Shown here in pieces: positions 7,387-16,481 of a DNA stretch of 64,000 bases (positions are counted from its first letter, which is position 1; each line of letters begins with the position of its first letter). This DNA is from Pyrobaculum ferrireducens (lineage in GTDB: Archaea; Thermoproteota; Thermoprotei; Thermoproteales; Thermoproteaceae). The DNA lies in the NCBI RefSeq assembly GCF_000234805.1, contig NC_016645.1:1774391-1838390 (forward strand), written 5' to 3'. The position numbers were made by a program, and so were the translations under genes. The notes beneath the pieces are model-generated. The model saw only the letters and a program-made list of their open reading frames with translations, searched no databases and was not told where the DNA came from.

Positions 7387-9234
7387 ATGGCGGTGTTTAA
7401 AGTTCTGCGAGTAGATCTATCCACGGAGAAAATTAGCGAAGAGGTATACAAGGAGGATATTATTAGAAAGTTTCTGGGGGGTAGGGGCCTGGGGGCATAT
7501 CTCGCATTGAAGGAGTTACCAAGGGGCATTGACCCATTCTCCCCCTCAAATAAGCTGTACATATTCGCGGGTCCGCTGTCAGGCACCGCGAACTTAGCCA
7601 CTAGTAGAATCAACGTCGTCGGAAAGAGCCCGCTGACGGGTTCATATACGCATTCCAACGCCGGCGGGAACTTCGCCTACTGGCTGAGGAGGAGCGGGTA
7701 TGATGGCATAATTGTGGAGGGTAAGGCCGACGAGCCTGTCTACATATTAGTGAAAGATGGCGAAGTCACAATAAGGCCTGCAAAGCATATCTGGGGGAAG
7801 TGGACCGGAGCCGCCACAAAGGCGTTGTTAACCGACGCTGGGTTTGAGCCTGATGAGAAGAAGGCAGGCGTAATGACTATTGGACCAGCTGGCGAGGACC
7901 TTGTGAGGATCGCCGGTTTGAGGTTCAGCGACTACGAGAGGTTCGCCGGCCGCGGCGGGCTGGGCGCCGTGGCTGGTGCGAAAAAGTTGAAGGGCATAGT
8001 GGTATGGGGGACTCACGACCCGATGAAGGAGTTTGTGGATAGGCAGAGGTTTCTAAAGGTGGCCACTGAGTACTCTGTAAAGTTGATGAATGCCGCCACG
8101 TCCAAGGCGTTGCATCAGTACGGAACTAATCTGCTTACCAACATAATCAACTCCATTGGGGGGTACCCCACTAGGAATTTCGAGACGGGGTACTTCGAGG
8201 AGGCGGAGAAGATAAGCGGCGAGTATATCAAGCAGAACTACGTCAAGGAGGTTCACGGCTGTATGCTGTGTCCAATACAGTGCACTCAGATAACTGTGGT
8301 AGCCTCAGGTCCTTACAAGGTGGCTGGGGAGAAGATTAAGTACGAGTACGAATCTACCTGGGCTCTCGGAGCCAACCTCGGGCTCTCTCAGACCGACGCC
8401 GTGCTGAAACTAGAGAAGCTAGCTAACGAACTTGGAATGGACTCCATATCTCTGGGGAACACCTTGGGCACGTTCCTAGAGCTTGTGAAGAGGGGTAAGA
8501 TACAGTATGATATAAGTTGGGGCGACGCCGCTTCCCTCATCGACTTGGTATATAAAATGGCGTATAGGATAGATATAGGTGACGACTTGGCCGAGGGCGA
8601 CTGGAGGCTGGCTAATAAATACGGCGCACCAGACGCCTTCGTTGGGTCGAGGGGGCAGGGCTTCCCTGCGTATGACCCCAGGGCGCTGAAGGGGTTCGCT
8701 ATTTCCTACGTGACGGCTAACCGCGGCGGGGACCACCTAGAGGCCTACAGCCCGACGTGGGAGGTGCTGGGGGTGCCCGAGAAGATAGATCCGCTGTGCG
8801 AGACGCCGGAGTGCATATCGAAGCAGGTTAGGCTCGTTATATACGCACAACACTTGATGGCTCTCGCCGACTCGGTGACCTATTGCAAGTTCGACACGCT
8901 GGACAAGGACGGCATCTTCGAGACTCACATATCTGACTTATTCAACGCGGCTTTTGGCTGGGACACGACGCCGCAGGAAATGTTGACAATAGGCGAGCGC
9001 ATTTTCAACGTCGAGAGGCTGTTCCACGTGAAGGAGGGCAAGTGGGTGAAGGACGAGTTGCCTCCCAAGATGAGAGAGCCTATAAAGACCGGCCCCGCCC
9101 AGGGCCACACGGCGTCTAAGATGTTTGACGAGGGGATTAAGGAGTTCTACAAGCTCAGGGGGTGGGTCGACGGGAAGCCAACTTACGAGACTTTGAAGAG
9201 GCTTGGCCTAGAGGAGTTCCAGTACCTGTTGTAA
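7387..9234 (+). CDS. aor: Tungsten-containing aldehyde:ferredoxin oxidoreductase
   Basis: Full-length member of the AOR family (615 residues), which oxidises aldehydes to carboxylic acids with ferredoxin as acceptor, using a tungstopterin and one [4Fe-4S] cluster. The cluster ligands are visible as C292, C295 and C299 (CMLCPIQC) plus C500 (TYCKF), the same spacing as in the Pyrococcus enzyme. N-terminal pterin-binding features include GGRGLGAYLA and NRGGDHLEAY further on. It is transcribed alone from an AT-rich promoter region, divergent from the nuo operon, and followed by T-runs. The exact aldehyde substrate is unknown. Confidence 0.93.
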   Translation: MAVFKVLRVDLSTEKISEEVYKEDIIRKFLGGRGLGAYLALKELPRGIDPFSPSNKLYIFAGPLSGTANLATSRINVVGKSPLTGSYTHSNAGGNFAYWLRRSGYDGIIVEGKADEPVYILVKDGEVTIRPAKHIWGKWTGAATKALLTDAGFEPDEKKAGVMTIGPAGEDLVRIAGLRFSDYERFAGRGGLGAVAGAKKLKGIVVWGTHDPMKEFVDRQRFLKVATEYSVKLMNAATSKALHQYGTNLLTNIINSIGGYPTRNFETGYFEEAEKISGEYIKQNYVKEVHGCMLCPIQCTQITVVASGPYKVAGEKIKYEYESTWALGANLGLSQTDAVLKLEKLANELGMDSISLGNTLGTFLELVKRGKIQYDISWGDAASLIDLVYKMAYRIDIGDDLAEGDWRLANKYGAPDAFVGSRGQGFPAYDPRALKGFAISYVTANRGGDHLEAYSPTWEVLGVPEKIDPLCETPECISKQVRLVIYAQHLMALADSVTYCKFDTLDKDGIFETHISDLFNAAFGWDTTPQEMLTIGERIFNVERLFHVKEGKWVKDELPPKMREPIKTGPAQGHTASKMFDEGIKEFYKLRGWVDGKPTYETLKRLGLEEFQYLL

Positions 9235-9235
9235 C

Positions 9236-9264
9236 AGTTTTTTCTCTTCCCATATCTTTTTTAA
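9236..9264 (+). terminator. T-rich termination region after the aldehyde oxidoreductase
   Basis: Two T-runs (TTTTTT at 9238-9243 and again at 9257-9262) follow the stop codon, the usual archaeal intrinsic termination signal. The second run overlaps the TATA-like element (TTTTTTAATT) that drives the next gene, so termination and initiation are packed into 30 bp. Confidence 0.4.
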
Positions 9265-9283
9265 TTGTAGGTGTGCTCGGGGT

Positions 9284-10009
9284 GTGTTTGCCGTATATTA
9301 CAGACCTGATTTGAGGAGTCTTGCGGAGGATTTTAAGCAGAGGTACGGCGCGGCTGATTTGGGGTGTGGATCTAGGTTTACGCATTTGTTTATATTCGGC
9401 GGAGATGGGACTCTGCTTGAGGCTATTAGGAAATATCCCTGTGCACTTGACTTGGTTGTGGTGCATCTGGGGTTGGGCAAGGTGAATTTTTACAGAAGTG
9501 CCGAGATAACACTGCCCCCCGACGACGCTGTGGAGAGAATTTCGAGGGGTGAATATAGGGTTTTGGAGCTGGCTACTCTTGAGGTGGGGGGCTGTGTTGC
9601 CCTTAATGAAGTGGCTATTTATAGAGGGGAGCCAGGTCGGCTTCTGAGTTTTAGGGTGAGGAGCGACGAGGGGGAGGTGGTGGGTAGGGCTGACGGGGTT
9701 ATTGTATCTACGCCTCATGGGACCTCTGGCTACGTAGTGTCTACCTTCGGCCCTGTGGTGGACTACCGCGCTGACGTCATCGTCGTGTCGTTTGTGGCCC
9801 CCTACACGCTGTATCTGAGGCCGATGGTCTTGGCTACTGACAGGATCGTGGTGGAGACCGCTGAGGAAAGCGTGCTGGTTTGCGACGGGAGGGAGGCTCG
9901 TGTTGGGCGGGTTTTCGAGGTGGCGAGGGGTCGGAGGAGGCTTAGGCTCGCGGTTTTCGGCGACTTCCAGTTTCTCAACAGAGTGGCGGAGCGGCTGAGG
10001 AGTTTATGA
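9284..10009 (+). CDS. nadK: NAD kinase
   Basis: ATP- or polyphosphate-dependent NAD kinase of 241 residues that makes NADP. The GGDGT motif (residues 39-43), the LNEVAIYR segment and the DGVIVSTPHGTSGY block are the three family signatures. GTG start, about 24 bp after a TATA-like box. The last codon overlaps the ATG of the PIN-domain gene (ATGA), so the two form an operon. Confidence 0.92.
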   Translation: MFAVYYRPDLRSLAEDFKQRYGAADLGCGSRFTHLFIFGGDGTLLEAIRKYPCALDLVVVHLGLGKVNFYRSAEITLPPDDAVERISRGEYRVLELATLEVGGCVALNEVAIYRGEPGRLLSFRVRSDEGEVVGRADGVIVSTPHGTSGYVVSTFGPVVDYRADVIVVSFVAPYTLYLRPMVLATDRIVVETAEESVLVCDGREARVGRVFEVARGRRRLRLAVFGDFQFLNRVAERLRSL

Positions 10010-10338
10010 ACTGCTACGTGTTGGACGCGTCAGCATTTATACACGGCAGAGACGCCAGGCTGTTCGCCGGGGTGCTCTACACCACGAGAGAGGTCGCCGA
10101 GGAGTTGAAAGACCCCAGGGCCCAGGCCGCGCTAGAAGTTATGAGGGTTGAGGTGGTGGAGATCGACGAGGGGAAATTGAGGGAACTTCTCCGCAGGTTT
10201 AGGGAGCTATCACTTGCAGATGCCTCGGTTTTACTTCTCGCCTTGGAGAGGGGGTGTGTCTTGGTGACAGACGACGGGAGACTGGCGGCGGTTGCCAGGA
10301 GGCTGGGAGTGAGAGTTCAGGGTGTTTTCTACAGATAG
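10006..10338 (+). CDS. PIN-domain ribonuclease, Nob1-like
   Basis: 110-residue PIN domain. Candidate metal-binding acidic residues are D7 (LDASAF), E33, D72 (LADAS) and D89/D90 (VTDD). The pattern LDASAFIHG and LSLADASVL...VLVTDDGRL is closest to Nob1, which cleaves the 3' end of 16S rRNA precursor, but the C-terminal zinc ribbon of typical Nob1 is absent. A VapC-type toxin is the alternative; no antitoxin partner is seen, and the upstream neighbour is NAD kinase. Overlaps the convergent lipid kinase gene by 10 bp. Confidence 0.75.
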   Translation: MNCYVLDASAFIHGRDARLFAGVLYTTREVAEELKDPRAQAALEVMRVEVVEIDEGKLRELLRRFRELSLADASVLLLALERGCVLVTDDGRLAAVARRLGVRVQGVFYR

Positions 10339-11018
10339 TGCAATATGTAGGAGCCCGCCGCCGCCGCTAGGGGGATTGTCAGGTTGTCCTCTGGGCTCGC
10401 GGCGTCTGCGGCTATAACTAGTGCTGTAATAACGGCGGAGGCTGGCGGGGAGTAGCCCAGCGACATGAGCACGGCGGTGTTGAGCAACGCCCCTACAGCC
10501 GTGCCCCAAGCGGTGAGTTTGCCTAGAAATTTCTTGCCTCCGAGAGCTGAGCCCGCCACGGCGCTCGCGGCGTCGTACACCGCCATGCTTATGAGAGCGG
10601 CGAGCAGGTGCTGTTTTCCAAATAGGACCAGCGCCGTGAGGAAGCCCACGGCGCCCATTAATATGCCTAGGTATCCATGCCGCTTCTCGTAGTCCCTCTC
10701 AGCCAAAAGCACCAGCTCCTCAAACTGCCTCACCGCCTTTAGGTACTGATCTCTTAGCTTCGGCTTGTCTAGAGGCAGGAGCTGTTCAAGTCTTCCAAAG
10801 GCGTCTTCGAGAGCCTTGAAGAAGCTCTGTCTCCACTCCTCCCACACAATTGGCTGTCTCACCTGTATAGAGTAGAGCAGGCTCCCGACGAATGTCAACG
10901 CAGCTATGTAGAGTTCTGGCGGTATATCGGTTATAAACGGCACAGCCATCAACCCCACGAAGCCTATGTGGAATATCTTCCTCGCGACTAGGTTACGTAA
11001 ATCCTCTAGGCGACTCAC
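10329..11018 (-). CDS. CTP-dependent isoprenoid/lipid kinase (dolichol/phytol kinase family)
   Basis: Membrane protein of about 230 residues with hydrophobic helices on both sides of a charged loop (roughly residues 60-110). The RKIFHIG motif near the N-terminus, the SMAVYDAASAVAGSALGGKK segment and the SPEDNLTIPLAAAA C-terminus are hallmarks of the SEC59/phytol kinase family, which phosphorylates polyprenols using CTP. A role in dolichyl-phosphate supply for glycosylation is inferred. A TATA-like box at 11036-11044 favours the GTG at 11018; a GTG at 11030 would add four residues. Confidence 0.75.
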   Translation of the reverse strand: MSRLEDLRNLVARKIFHIGFVGLMAVPFITDIPPELYIAALTFVGSLLYSIQVRQPIVWEEWRQSFFKALEDAFGRLEQLLPLDKPKLRDQYLKAVRQFEELVLLAERDYEKRHGYLGILMGAVGFLTALVLFGKQHLLAALISMAVYDAASAVAGSALGGKKFLGKLTAWGTAVGALLNTAVLMSLGYSPPASAVITALVIAADAASPEDNLTIPLAAAAGSYILHYL

Positions 11019-11102
11019 GGACCACTTCACATCTCGGTTTATAAACTGTGGTGAGGGCTGGACGCCATCCTACCCCCGGCGCTTTGGATAGTGAAGTTGC
11101 GG

Positions 11103-11564
11103 CTAGATCGTGGAGCAGACGCCGACGATAATCCTCAGCGGCACTCCACGTTTCAACTCGGCCACGAGTTCCCTATCTAGATCCGAGGCCGCCTTATTGG
11201 CGTGGATTGCCACCGTCGAGTCGTCTACGTATCCGCTTTTCCTCACAACTATCCGCCATTTTGATGTAGGCGTTGCTATAGGCGTCTCGCCGATTACGTA
11301 ATCCCAGCGGTTGCCGGTGTCTAGTATTAACACGACCACGCCGCCCCGCGCCAAGGCGCCCAGCACATCCCCCGCTAGTTCGCCAGCCGCCTTTTCTGAG
11401 CAACAAGCTACTATGCAGTTGCCCCTCTTAGTTAGATACGGGTCTTTTGTTATTTCTAGCGACTTCTGGTTTCTGGCAGTTACATTGGGGTGCCCCCTGG
11501 CCGTGAAGACGTCACGCGGCGCCTCGCCGCGCGCCACCCTCTCGACACATTCCTCCACAGGCAT
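11103..11564 (-). CDS. DUF371 family protein
   Basis: 153 residues with the DUF371 pattern: TARGHPNVTARNQKSLEITKD followed by LTKRGNCIVACCSEKAAGEL. DUF371 proteins are small, archaeal and of unknown function; the paired aspartate/glutamate-rich strands suggest a beta-rich fold. It is transcribed divergently from tyrosyl-tRNA synthetase. No partner gene shares its transcript with confidence. Confidence 0.75.
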   Translation of the reverse strand: MPVEECVERVARGEAPRDVFTARGHPNVTARNQKSLEITKDPYLTKRGNCIVACCSEKAAGELAGDVLGALARGGVVVLILDTGNRWDYVIGETPIATPTSKWRIVVRKSGYVDDSTVAIHANKAASDLDRELVAELKRGVPLRIIVGVCSTI

Positions 11565-11619
11565 ACCTTAGGCGGCTGTATATTATGGAGGCTTTTAAAA
11601 ACACTGTTTTTAACCCGCC

Positions 11620-12738
11620 ATGGATGTTGAAAGTAAATTGGCGCTGATTTTGAGATACCCCACTGAGGAGATCTTGACGGTCGAGGAGCTTAGAGAGCTC
11701 CTCCAGGTCGGGTATAGGCTGAACCACTACATCGGTTTTGAAATTAGCGGCTTCATCCACATAGGGACCGGCATCGTCAGCATGTCTAAAGTGGTGGATT
11801 TGCAGAAGGCTGGAGTTAGGACGCAGGTGCTCCTGGCGGATATACATTCCTGGCTGAATAACAAGCTCGGCGGCGACCTGGAGACGATTAGGAGGGTGGC
11901 CGTGACGTACTATGTGGAGACTTTTAAGAAGATTATCGAGGCCCTGGGGGGCGATCCCGACGCGACGAGGTTCGTCCTAGGCTCCGACTTGTACCACCAC
12001 AACGATGAGTACTGGCTACTACTGATGGACATTACCAGAAACCTAACGCTTTCGCAGGTGAGACACAGCCTCACGATACTGGGCAGGAAGATGGGCGAAT
12101 CTATCCCACTCGCCTACCTGGTGTACCCACCACTCCAGGTGGCGGACGTCTTCGCCTTGTCGGCCCACATACCCCACGGCGGCATCGACCAGAGAAGGGC
12201 CCACATCCTCGCCAGGCAGGTGGCTGACAAAATCAGATTCTACCCAATGGAGGTAAACGGGAGGCGCATCAAGCCCGTTGCTCTGCACCACAGGCTCCTC
12301 CCAGCGCTTAACATATCCACCAAGCCCAGTAGCAAGGAGGAGCTCAGCGAGATGAAGATGTCGAAGAGCATACCCCAGAGCGCCATTTTTGTACACGACA
12401 CCCCCGAGGATATTAGGCAGAAGGTGGCCCGGGCCTACTGCCCCCCTAGGGAGGTTGAGTATAACCCGGTGCTCGAGTTGCTACGCATATCTGTGTTTAG
12501 GGAGGAGAGGAAGGAGCCCTTTGTCTTGAGGCGGCCTCAGCAGTACGGCGGCGACATAGAGGCTTGGAGTTATGAAGAGGTGGAGGCGATGTATAGGGAG
12601 GGCAAGATACACCCCGCCGACTTGAAAAACGCCACAGCCGAGGCTTTAATCACCCTCCTGGAGCCGGTCCGCAGATACTTCCAGGGCCCGGGGGCGAAGT
12701 TGCTAGAGGAGATGAAGAACATCACGATTACCCGCTAA
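11620..12738 (+). CDS. tyrS: Tyrosyl-tRNA synthetase
   Basis: 372-residue class I synthetase that charges tRNA-Tyr. The HIGH-type motif is HIGT at residues 47-50 and the second ATP loop is KMSKS at 246-250. [23 protein letters not shown] and the [14 protein letters not shown] block are typical of the crenarchaeal TyrRS rather than TrpRS. ATG start 20-25 bp after an AT-rich TTTTAAAAAC element. Its last 36 bp overlap the convergent FAD reductase gene. Confidence 0.9.
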   Translation: MDVESKLALILRYPTEEILTVEELRELLQVGYRLNHYIGFEISGFIHIGTGIVSMSKVVDLQKAGVRTQVLLADIHSWLNNKLGGDLETIRRVAVTYYVETFKKIIEALGGDPDATRFVLGSDLYHHNDEYWLLLMDITRNLTLSQVRHSLTILGRKMGESIPLAYLVYPPLQVADVFALSAHIPHGGIDQRRAHILARQVADKIRFYPMEVNGRRIKPVALHHRLLPALNISTKPSSKEELSEMKMSKSIPQSAIFVHDTPEDIRQKVARAYCPPREVEYNPVLELLRISVFREERKEPFVLRRPQQYGGDIEAWSYEEVEAMYREGKIHPADLKNATAEALITLLEPVRRYFQGPGAKLLEEMKNITITR

Positions 12739-13779
12739 AAACCTCAGAGCTTCTCTCAGCACAAGGAGAGATCTCGCATCAGTCAAGGCGGCGGTTGCCA
12801 ACGTCATGACGTGGTCGTCGTAGTCCACAGCCACGTAGTCCCCCCCGTCGAGGGTTGCCAGGGCGCGGTCCACCAGCCTCATGCCGTATAGTAGTCTAAA
12901 CGCCGCGAAGGCCGCCCTCAGCCTAAGCCTAGTGGAGAGGGTGGCGGCCTCGTAGAGCTGGGGGTTGCCCTCCTCAACTGCCCTCGCCGCCAGGCCGCCG
13001 CTTTTGAGAGCCAGCAGTATCCCGCCGCCGCTGAGGGGCTTCACCAAGCCCGCGGCGTCGCCAACAGCAATATACCGGCCGTGCGCCACTCTACGCAGTG
13101 GAGGCCCCGCCAGCACCCCCCCGCCGAACGGCTTCCCTACAGGACTGCCCCGCATCAACCTTACCAGCTTCCTTAACTTCTCCACAACACAGCAGGTGTC
13201 TGCGAGGCCTACTCTGTACACACCTCTATCTATTTCGACAATCCACGAGAAATAGGTTTTCGACAGCTTCTGGTTGTAGACAACGGTTATGCCAGGTAGG
13301 TCCACCTCGCTCTTTACGTCTACCTGTAGGCCGGGCAACCTAACTACGTGGCCAAGTCTGCTAGAAAACCTCCTGACGGAGCCCTCTGCTAGTATAACGT
13401 AGTCGTACGGCCCGTGCCTCCCGCCATCGGCGGTGTATATGTAGCCTCTGCCCAAGGCCACTACCTTCCTGCCGAGGTTAAGCCTAGGCACATAGCTGGC
13501 GAGGCTCTGCTCAAGCCCCGGCCTGTCTATCAGGTACACGCCGCCTTTAATTCTAAAGCGTATGAGGCGGCCGCCTAGATCTGTGACAGTCAACTCGTTG
13601 TATTTCGCAACGACTAACGACCTGGGGACGCCCACCCGATCCGCCGACGAGGCGCTCACCAAGCTTGTACAGTGACGGGGCAACCCCACCTCTGTGTGTT
13701 CTTCAAATACCTCCGCATCTCTATACCGGCTGGCGAAGGCGAGCCCGGCGGGCCCCGCGCCGATGACGGCGACTCGCAC
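12703..13779 (-). CDS. Geranylgeranyl reductase-family FAD protein
   Basis: 358-residue flavoprotein. [10 protein letters not shown] near residues 7-16 binds the FAD ADP moiety, and [17 protein letters not shown] near residues 240-256 is the second FAD motif of the geranylgeranyl reductase family. In archaea these enzymes saturate the isoprenoid chains of membrane lipids. The lipid role is inferred from family; distant relatives act on other prenyl substrates. GTG start, sharing a promoter interval with the HD-hydrolase gene. Confidence 0.8.
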   Translation of the reverse strand: MRVAVIGAGPAGLAFASRYRDAEVFEEHTEVGLPRHCTSLVSASSADRVGVPRSLVVAKYNELTVTDLGGRLIRFRIKGGVYLIDRPGLEQSLASYVPRLNLGRKVVALGRGYIYTADGGRHGPYDYVILAEGSVRRFSSRLGHVVRLPGLQVDVKSEVDLPGITVVYNQKLSKTYFSWIVEIDRGVYRVGLADTCCVVEKLRKLVRLMRGSPVGKPFGGGVLAGPPLRRVAHGRYIAVGDAAGLVKPLSGGGILLALKSGGLAARAVEEGNPQLYEAATLSTRLRLRAAFAAFRLLYGMRLVDRALATLDGGDYVAVDYDDHVMTLATAALTDARSLLVLREALRFLAGNRDVLHLL

Positions 13780-13797
13780 CTCCGCACCTCTATTTGA

Positions 13798-13806
13798 ATT
13801 TAAAAC
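13798..13806. promoter_or_regulatory. Shared TATA-like element, bidirectional
   Basis: ATTTAAAAC lies 22 bp before the minus-strand flavoprotein start (13779) and 30 bp before the plus-strand HD-protein start (13832). Its near-palindromic core TTTAAA could serve either direction. Confidence 0.4.
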
Positions 13807-13831
13807 CCTTAGTATATGGCTTATTTGAGGT

Positions 13832-15262
13832 ATGAAGTTTAAAAAAGCCGTTAGAGACCCTATCCACGGCTTTATTAAACTGACGGAGGAGGAGGTTAGG
13901 CTAATAGATGGGGAGCCGTTGATACAGAGGTTGAGGTACGTAAAGCAACTGGGGTTTGTCTACCTGGTATACCCCACGGCGACGCATACCAGATTTGACC
14001 ACAGCTTGGGTGTTCTACACGTCGCCACTCTGCTGGGCACACGGATTATGCAACAACTCGGCAACGTAGACGAGGATTTGCTGAGGCACATACGGGTGGC
14101 GGCCCTCCTCCACGACATCGGCCACCTCCCATTTTCCCACTCTTTTGAAATATTGACAAAACACCTACTTCACATGGCCGTCGCGAGGGGATGCGTCGAG
14201 GTGGACATGGCTCAGTTCGACGCGGCGCGTAAGCCGCATGAAGTCACTACGCAACTCCTGGTGAATAAGCTGGGGCCAAGGCTGTCGGAGCTGGGGTACG
14301 ACCCCAGCCTCGTGGCTGAGTTGCTATTCGGCCGGGATGGCAGATACAGACTTTTTAGCAACATCTTAACCGGGGTGTTCGACGCGGATAGGCTTGATTA
14401 CATAATGCGCGACATGTACTTCACAGGCGCCGCCGTGGGCACCAGCTTTACCCATATAGATCTCGAAAGGATTGTGGAGAATTTGGAGGTAGTTGGAGAA
14501 AATTTCCAGTTTAACGAGAAGGCGCGCGTCAATCTGGAGGGCTACCTCATAACTAGGTACAACCTCTACCGCCACGTGTACCTCCACCACAAGACTGTGC
14601 TCTTCACAGAGGTGGCCAGGAACATACTGGCGGAGGATATAGAAAAATGCGGAGAGGGCTCCGGCGACCCCCAGATATGCCAGTATCTATGCGACCTGGC
14701 GCGGTTCGCCACGGGGAACGTGGATGAGGTAAACATCTGGAAAGCCACCGACGACTATTTCGTCTCTGTGTTTATCCGCGACGCCAAGTTTAGAGATCTT
14801 CTCTCTAGAAAGCCCCCGGATTACGTCACCCTGTGGAAGAGGGAGAAGGATTTTCTAGAGGTGTTTAAAGACCCAGTGAGGATAAACGATCTGGTTGATA
14901 AAATAGGCCCCATACACTGGGCCTTGCTGAATAGGCTTAAGAAGAAGTTCGTGGAAAGGCTTAACATCGAGCTCAGCGAGGTGGTCAACTGCAGACTTAG
15001 CCCAGACGACGTCATACTTTCCTACGTCAGCTTCGATCCGTATGCAGAGGATCTCTTCATAACCACCGCCATGGGCCCTCTATCCATTTCTGACATCTCG
15101 CCGCTTGTAAAAGCTGTTGACGAGGCGTGGAAAGGGGCGCCCCACTTCTTTCTATACATTAGAAAGGGGGCGCTTGAGAAATGCGGAGAAAAGGCGGTGA
15201 AGAGCTTGGAATTTGTCCTGGAGCCCTTGATGGACCTCGCAGTTCGAAGAATATCAAACTAG
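13832..15262 (+). CDS. HD-domain phosphohydrolase, dGTPase/SAMHD1-like
   Basis: 476 residues. The HD domain shows H57 (RFDHSLG), the H94-D95 pair in LLHDIGHLPFSHSFE and the distal D in FDADRLDYIMRD, a complete metal-binding H...HD...D set. Length and the RDPIHGFI N-terminus match the dNTP triphosphohydrolase-like branch that includes SAMHD1. A role in lowering dNTP levels or clearing nucleotides is inferred from family. Overlaps the convergent gene by 9 bp. Confidence 0.85.
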   Translation: MKFKKAVRDPIHGFIKLTEEEVRLIDGEPLIQRLRYVKQLGFVYLVYPTATHTRFDHSLGVLHVATLLGTRIMQQLGNVDEDLLRHIRVAALLHDIGHLPFSHSFEILTKHLLHMAVARGCVEVDMAQFDAARKPHEVTTQLLVNKLGPRLSELGYDPSLVAELLFGRDGRYRLFSNILTGVFDADRLDYIMRDMYFTGAAVGTSFTHIDLERIVENLEVVGENFQFNEKARVNLEGYLITRYNLYRHVYLHHKTVLFTEVARNILAEDIEKCGEGSGDPQICQYLCDLARFATGNVDEVNIWKATDDYFVSVFIRDAKFRDLLSRKPPDYVTLWKREKDFLEVFKDPVRINDLVDKIGPIHWALLNRLKKKFVERLNIELSEVVNCRLSPDDVILSYVSFDPYAEDLFITTAMGPLSISDISPLVKAVDEAWKGAPHFFLYIRKGALEKCGEKAVKSLEFVLEPLMDLAVRRISN

Positions 15263-15550
15263 CAGGGGCCCCAGCGTCTTCTTTACGTACTCCGCCACCT
15301 CCTCCTTGGTCTGTTCGTATATCCACCTTCCGAGGGGGGTCAGCTCCGCGACGCCGTCCCTCACGGCGACTTCCCGCTTCAACAGCTCAGGCCAGATCCG
15401 CCAGTCGTATCTAAACCCCGTCTTCTCGACGGCCTTCCTTGCCACGTCGTTTATCTCCTCGACGCTGGCCGGCCCCCTCGCCAGCCTCTGCAAAATGACG
15501 AGCCTCAGATACTCCCCCACGGGGCTGTACACTGCGTACTGGGCGTACAT
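15254..15550 (-). CDS. Small winged-helix-like protein
   Basis: 98 residues, not recognised as a named family. Predicted helices VGEYLRLVILQRLARG and SVEEINDVARKAVEK, followed by the short strand pair VAVRDGVAELTPLGRWI, look like a winged helix whose wing is formed by V-AELT. A transcriptional regulator or a small PadR/MarR-like domain is a guess. A TATA-like AATTTATT (15571-15578) sits 25 bp before the ATG. Confidence 0.6.
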   Translation of the reverse strand: MYAQYAVYSPVGEYLRLVILQRLARGPASVEEINDVARKAVEKTGFRYDWRIWPELLKREVAVRDGVAELTPLGRWIYEQTKEEVAEYVKKTLGPLLV

Positions 15551-15644
15551 GTAGTTTAGATTCGTATCCTAATTTATTCCCATGACTTAGAAACCCCCGG
15601 GGGGAGGGGGAGTAAGCTGAAAAATATTATGGCAACATGTAGCC

Positions 15645-16481
15645 GTGGCGCACTTCGCCGTTCCTGTGGTTTCTAGGTGGCAGATAGAGGAGCTGAGAAA
15701 TAGAAGTGAGGAGGTGTCGTTTGACCTGGAGATTACCAAGACTCGTGTTGTGTATTCGGGGGGCGTTGCCAGGTTTGTCTACAACGGCGTAGAGTACAAG
15801 TTTGATCTCGAAGAGCTACCTGGCGTCGACGAGGAGAGTTGCGAGGTGTATGCGTTGATTGGCGGCCAGTGGCGTGAGCTGTCTATAGCCGCGGAGCGTT
15901 TCTACAAGTTGTGTGTGTTTAAGAGGGGGTGGGCGCCTACGTTGATGATAGACGGCGTCACTATGCACAGCGTGTTGGAAAACCCCCTAGTCGTCACGGC
16001 TAGAAAGATAGAGCGGGTCTGGGGGAGGGTTTTTGAGTGTTGTACTGGCCTTGGCTACACGGCCATAGAGGCGTTGAGGAGGGGGGCTAGGCAGGTGGTG
16101 ACCGTGGAGGTGGATCCGCACGTGCTTCTTCTCGCCTCGTTTAACCCCTACAGCAGAGGGCTGTGGACGCCCGCCGTGGATATCGTCGTCGGCGACTGCT
16201 ACTCCTTCATAAATTCGCTGAGAGACTCCTCATTTGACTACATAATCCACGACCCGCCCAGGCTCAGCCACGCGACTCAGAGGCTGTACTCCGAGGCGCT
16301 TTACAGAGAGTTCTACAGAATACTCAAGAGGGGAGGCGGGGTTTTTCACTACGTAAGCCAGAGCGGCGCCAAGTACAGAGGCTTAAACCCGTACAGAGGC
16401 GTAGCTGAGAGGCTTAGGAGAGTGGGTTTTGTAGTAGAGAAGGTGAAGGTGGGCTACGGGATATATGGAAGGAGGCGTTAG
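15645..16481 (+). CDS. Archaeal SAM-dependent methyltransferase (COG2521-like)
   Basis: 278 residues. The C-terminal half is a Rossmann methyltransferase: motif I is VFECCTGLGYTAIEALRRG, the acidic residue of motif II is in VTVEVDPHV, and DYIIHDPPRLSHAT is motif IV with DPP. An N-terminal beta-rich domain precedes it. The layout matches the predicted archaeal methyltransferase group COG2521, whose substrate is unknown. GTG start; its stop is shared in a TTAG with the convergent peptidase gene. Confidence 0.75.
   Translation: MAHFAVPVVSRWQIEELRNRSEEVSFDLEITKTRVVYSGGVARFVYNGVEYKFDLEELPGVDEESCEVYALIGGQWRELSIAAERFYKLCVFKRGWAPTLMIDGVTMHSVLENPLVVTARKIERVWGRVFECCTGLGYTAIEALRRGARQVVTVEVDPHVLLLASFNPYSRGLWTPAVDIVVGDCYSFINSLRDSSFDYIIHDPPRLSHATQRLYSEALYREFYRILKRGGGVFHYVSQSGAKYRGLNPYRGVAERLRRVGFVVEKVKVGYGIYGRRR

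Noticed and set aside
9155-9718. Minus-strand open frame of about 187 codons opposite NAD kinase and the end of aor
   Set aside because: Complement of conserved nadK; no promoter-like box, and composition (P/S/T/K rich) is that of an antisense frame.
11041-11102. Sixty-base stretch between the lipid kinase and DUF371 genes considered as a small RNA
   Set aside because: No C/D or H/ACA box pattern, promoter or stable hairpin that I could identify.
15591-15614. CCCCCGGGGGG palindrome with a further G-run, considered as terminator, operator or quadruplex
   Set aside because: Too few G-runs for a quadruplex, no T-run for a terminator and no second copy; probably just upstream sequence of the methyltransferase gene.
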